Notes under the pieces: model-generated | What the model was told of the DNA's origin: nothing | Database searches by the model: none | What the model saw: only the letters and a program-made list of their open reading frames with translations | Source: Mesaphorura yosii | Lineage: Eukaryota > Arthropoda > Collembola > Poduromorpha > Tullbergiidae | Direction of reading: 5' to 3' | Length of the DNA stretch: 64,000 nt | Assembly (NCBI GenBank): GCA_009869945.1 | Contig: WIXG01000240.1 | Span: 58,967 to 122,966, forward strand | Translations under genes and position numbers: made by a program | Shown here: piece after piece, positions 62,501-64,000 of the stretch | Position numbering within the stretch: position 1 is the first letter of the stretch | Layout: each line of letters opens with the position of its first letter

Positions 62501-64000
62501 TCACGCATTCGAATTTGCTTCTCAATCATTTGTCTGGTCGGACCACCGCCACCGTCACCGTAGCCTGTAATAGACAGCCTATATACAATCTGGTCGCTAA
62601 AATTTAGAAAGGCATGTTCATCTTGTAGACAATGGCACAATACCGTAAAGGAAGACTCCCACGTTTGACCGTCCCTTATCTTCGGAATTATTGCGCGAGT
62701 TTAAAACCTCATCGACGCTATAGAATTAGCAACGATTAATTCGATGTGCAACTTCCTCCAAGTGATCAATGCATGACGAGCTTACTTTCCATTCATGTTG
62801 TACGAATTGCCAGGAGGGAAGTGAACCAAAACTTCTGTTCCGTCGATTCCCTCCCACCAAAAATTATGATTGGGGAATTTGTTGACAATGCTCCATGACA
62901 TCTTTTGTGTGATGAACCGCTCAATCCCGACGTGCTAGAAATGCGAGCGTTGAGTTTACTACCATATTCAAATTAGTTCAATTTCTCCAAGCCAAATTAC
63001 CTTCATCATTTGTGGAATTTGAGCAGCGTAGCCAAATGTGTCGGGAAGCCAGAATTCTCTCGTGAGAAGGCCAAATTCTTGTTGGTAGAACCGCTGTCCG
63101 TAGAAAAATTGCCGAATGAATCCTTCGCCACTGGAAACGAAAAGTTGAAAAATGTTTTCATCAAAATTTGGAGTAGAACAATTTTTCGTCGTGCGAAGCA
63201 GAAATCCGTTTCTATATAGAGCCGGAGGAGGAGTTTCTCCTGCAGAAAGCTTCCGAATCGTGATCAATTTTCACTTGAAAAATTTCAAGTCAATACTACA
63301 ATACGTTTTTACATGACAACGTTCCAAAACATTCAGACTTCCCAAATTAAGCAAGAATATTTCGAAGGGAGACCAGACCTTGGAAGATTGCCATCCATCT
63401 CAATCCATGCTCCTCCCACGGGAACAAACTTCCCCGTGGCCACGCGCAATTTGATTTCGCTGAAGAGTTGTGGATAATATTGTTGCACCCAAGCATATTG
63501 TAGTGCCTGAGGAGTTAATGAACCCATGTTATACCACCGGTGTCAACTTCGCCATGCTAGTTTTGTACTTGCCGAGGAGCACGCAAACACGTAGTCCGGG
63601 TACTCGTCCATCAGCCTGATTTGGGCAGACCATGACCGGGCGCACTTTCTGATGGTCTCATCATATGGCCATCTAAGAAATTTATCAAAAGCTTGCAATC
63701 AAGCTGAGTTATTGAACGATTTAACATCGCATGTCACTTACAACCAGGCAGTGTCGATGTGACAATGGCCCATCGAAATCAGAGTGTGCGCTTTTTCGCC
63801 ATTTCTCTCAGCAAAGAATCCATCCGCTATCTGACTCGCGGTGCTGTACATGTCAAGTAAATGATTACTCATGAATTCTCTTTACATCGATGAGCAAGGA
63901 ACTGTGAATTCTCACTCAATCTGGTCACGCTTCAATAATGTAACCATTTCATTGGCAGCAAATAAAGCTTGGTATCCGATGTGATCATTTGGCAGATGCC
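59511..64000 (-). CDS. MAN2C1: Cytosolic alpha-mannosidase MAN2C1 (5' end off the window)
   Basis: Glycoside hydrolase family 38 enzyme that trims free oligomannose chains in the cytosol. Seventeen exons give about 864 residues; roughly the first 180 residues lie past the right edge. Exons: 64000-63916, 63843-63742, 63672-63573, 63506-63379, 63130-63001, 62934-62786, 62717-62644, 62564-62483, 61850-61733, 61654-61545, 61457-61030, 60941-60754, 60692-60340, 60270-60092, 60013-59923, 59852-59718, 59655-59511. Zinc and catalytic motifs: [27 protein letters not shown] (Asp nucleophile) and [19 protein letters not shown]2C1-specific blocks are [40 protein letters not shown] and [11 protein letters not shown]; these separate it from the lysosomal and Golgi enzymes. 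The cytosolic location is inferred from the family because the N-terminus is not visible. Oddities: one intron has a GC donor, and another carries a transposon-like insert starting a few bases from its 5' splice site. Active-site residues look intact. Confidence 0.94.
61909..62465 (+). mobile_element. hAT-like non-autonomous element (MITE) inside a MAN2C1 intron
   Basis: 557 bp. The ends are inverted repeats: CAGGCTTGGGCAGAT at the left and, read inward on the other strand from 62465, CAGACTTGGGCAGAT (14 of 15 match), followed on both sides by TTATCT-rich sequence. Flanking 8-mers GTAGTATC (61901-61908) and GTAATAGC (62466-62473) agree at six of eight positions, the size of a hAT target duplication; CAG termini are also typical of hAT. 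Inside are many copies of TTATCT/AGATAA and a central hairpin (62212-62251). No transposase is encoded. Removing the element and one target copy leaves a 67-base intron, the normal size here. Confidence 0.8.
62212..62251. repeat. Hairpin at the centre of the MITE
   Basis: AATGACGAC at 62212-62220 is exactly complementary to GTCGTCATT at 62243-62251. The 22-base loop contains a further partial pairing (AGAGC with GTTCTCT). It sits in the only part of the element that is not TTATCT-rich. Confidence 0.65.
63507..63572 (-). other. GC-AG intron in MAN2C1
   Basis: On the minus strand the donor is TCCTCG|GCAAGT and the acceptor AACTCCTCAG. The join gives [17 protein letters not shown], the same spacing as the family. 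The nearby GT (GCAA|GTACAA) breaks the frame. Confidence 0.8.

Overview
This is a stretch of animal nuclear DNA, not bacterial: every gene is broken by many spliceosomal introns, mostly 60-110 bases long with GT(or GC)...AG ends, and every recognisable product is a bilaterian housekeeping or signalling protein. High intron density (48 exons in one gene), short introns, 1-4 kb intergenic gaps and a GC content a little above 40% suggest a compact but intron-rich invertebrate genome. I cannot name the phylum. Exons were joined by hand from splice signals, reading frame and family similarity. In every model the joined length is a whole number of codons, but single boundaries may be off by a base or two.

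Layout from left to right: (1) phospholipase C epsilon, plus strand, about 1.8-12.6 kb, with the N-terminus not found; (2) a REPS-type EH-domain protein, minus strand, 16.6-19.1 kb; (3) isobutyryl-CoA dehydrogenase ACAD8, plus, 21.5-23.5 kb; (4) chitinase-domain protein CHID1, plus, 24.0-25.6 kb; (5) a complete inositol 1,4,5-trisphosphate receptor, plus, 28.2-42.9 kb, 48 exons and about 2,674 residues; (6) a receptor guanylyl cyclase of natriuretic-peptide-receptor type, minus, 43.3-55.4 kb; (7) actin-related protein 6, minus, 56.4-58.2 kb; (8) cytosolic alpha-mannosidase MAN2C1, minus, 59.5 kb to beyond the right edge.

Four of the eight genes act in second-messenger or small-GTPase signalling. 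PLC-epsilon makes IP3 under Ras-family control, the IP3 receptor answers IP3 by releasing calcium, REPS works on the Ral branch, and the guanylyl cyclase makes cGMP. The rest are unrelated: valine catabolism, a GH18-fold secreted protein, H2A.Z chromatin remodelling and free-oligosaccharide breakdown. I see no sign of an operon; the neighbourhood may be chance.

The most unusual signals are at the level of introns and repeats. A 557-bp hAT-like non-autonomous transposon sits in a MAN2C1 intron, with near-identical terminal inverted repeats and an imperfect 8-bp target duplication. There is an excess of GC-AG introns (four firm, one ambiguous, in about 129 introns). Three introns are stop-free and a multiple of three long, and each interrupts a conserved functional block. 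The IP3 receptor and guanylyl cyclase genes converge with predicted poly(A) signals 10 bases apart.
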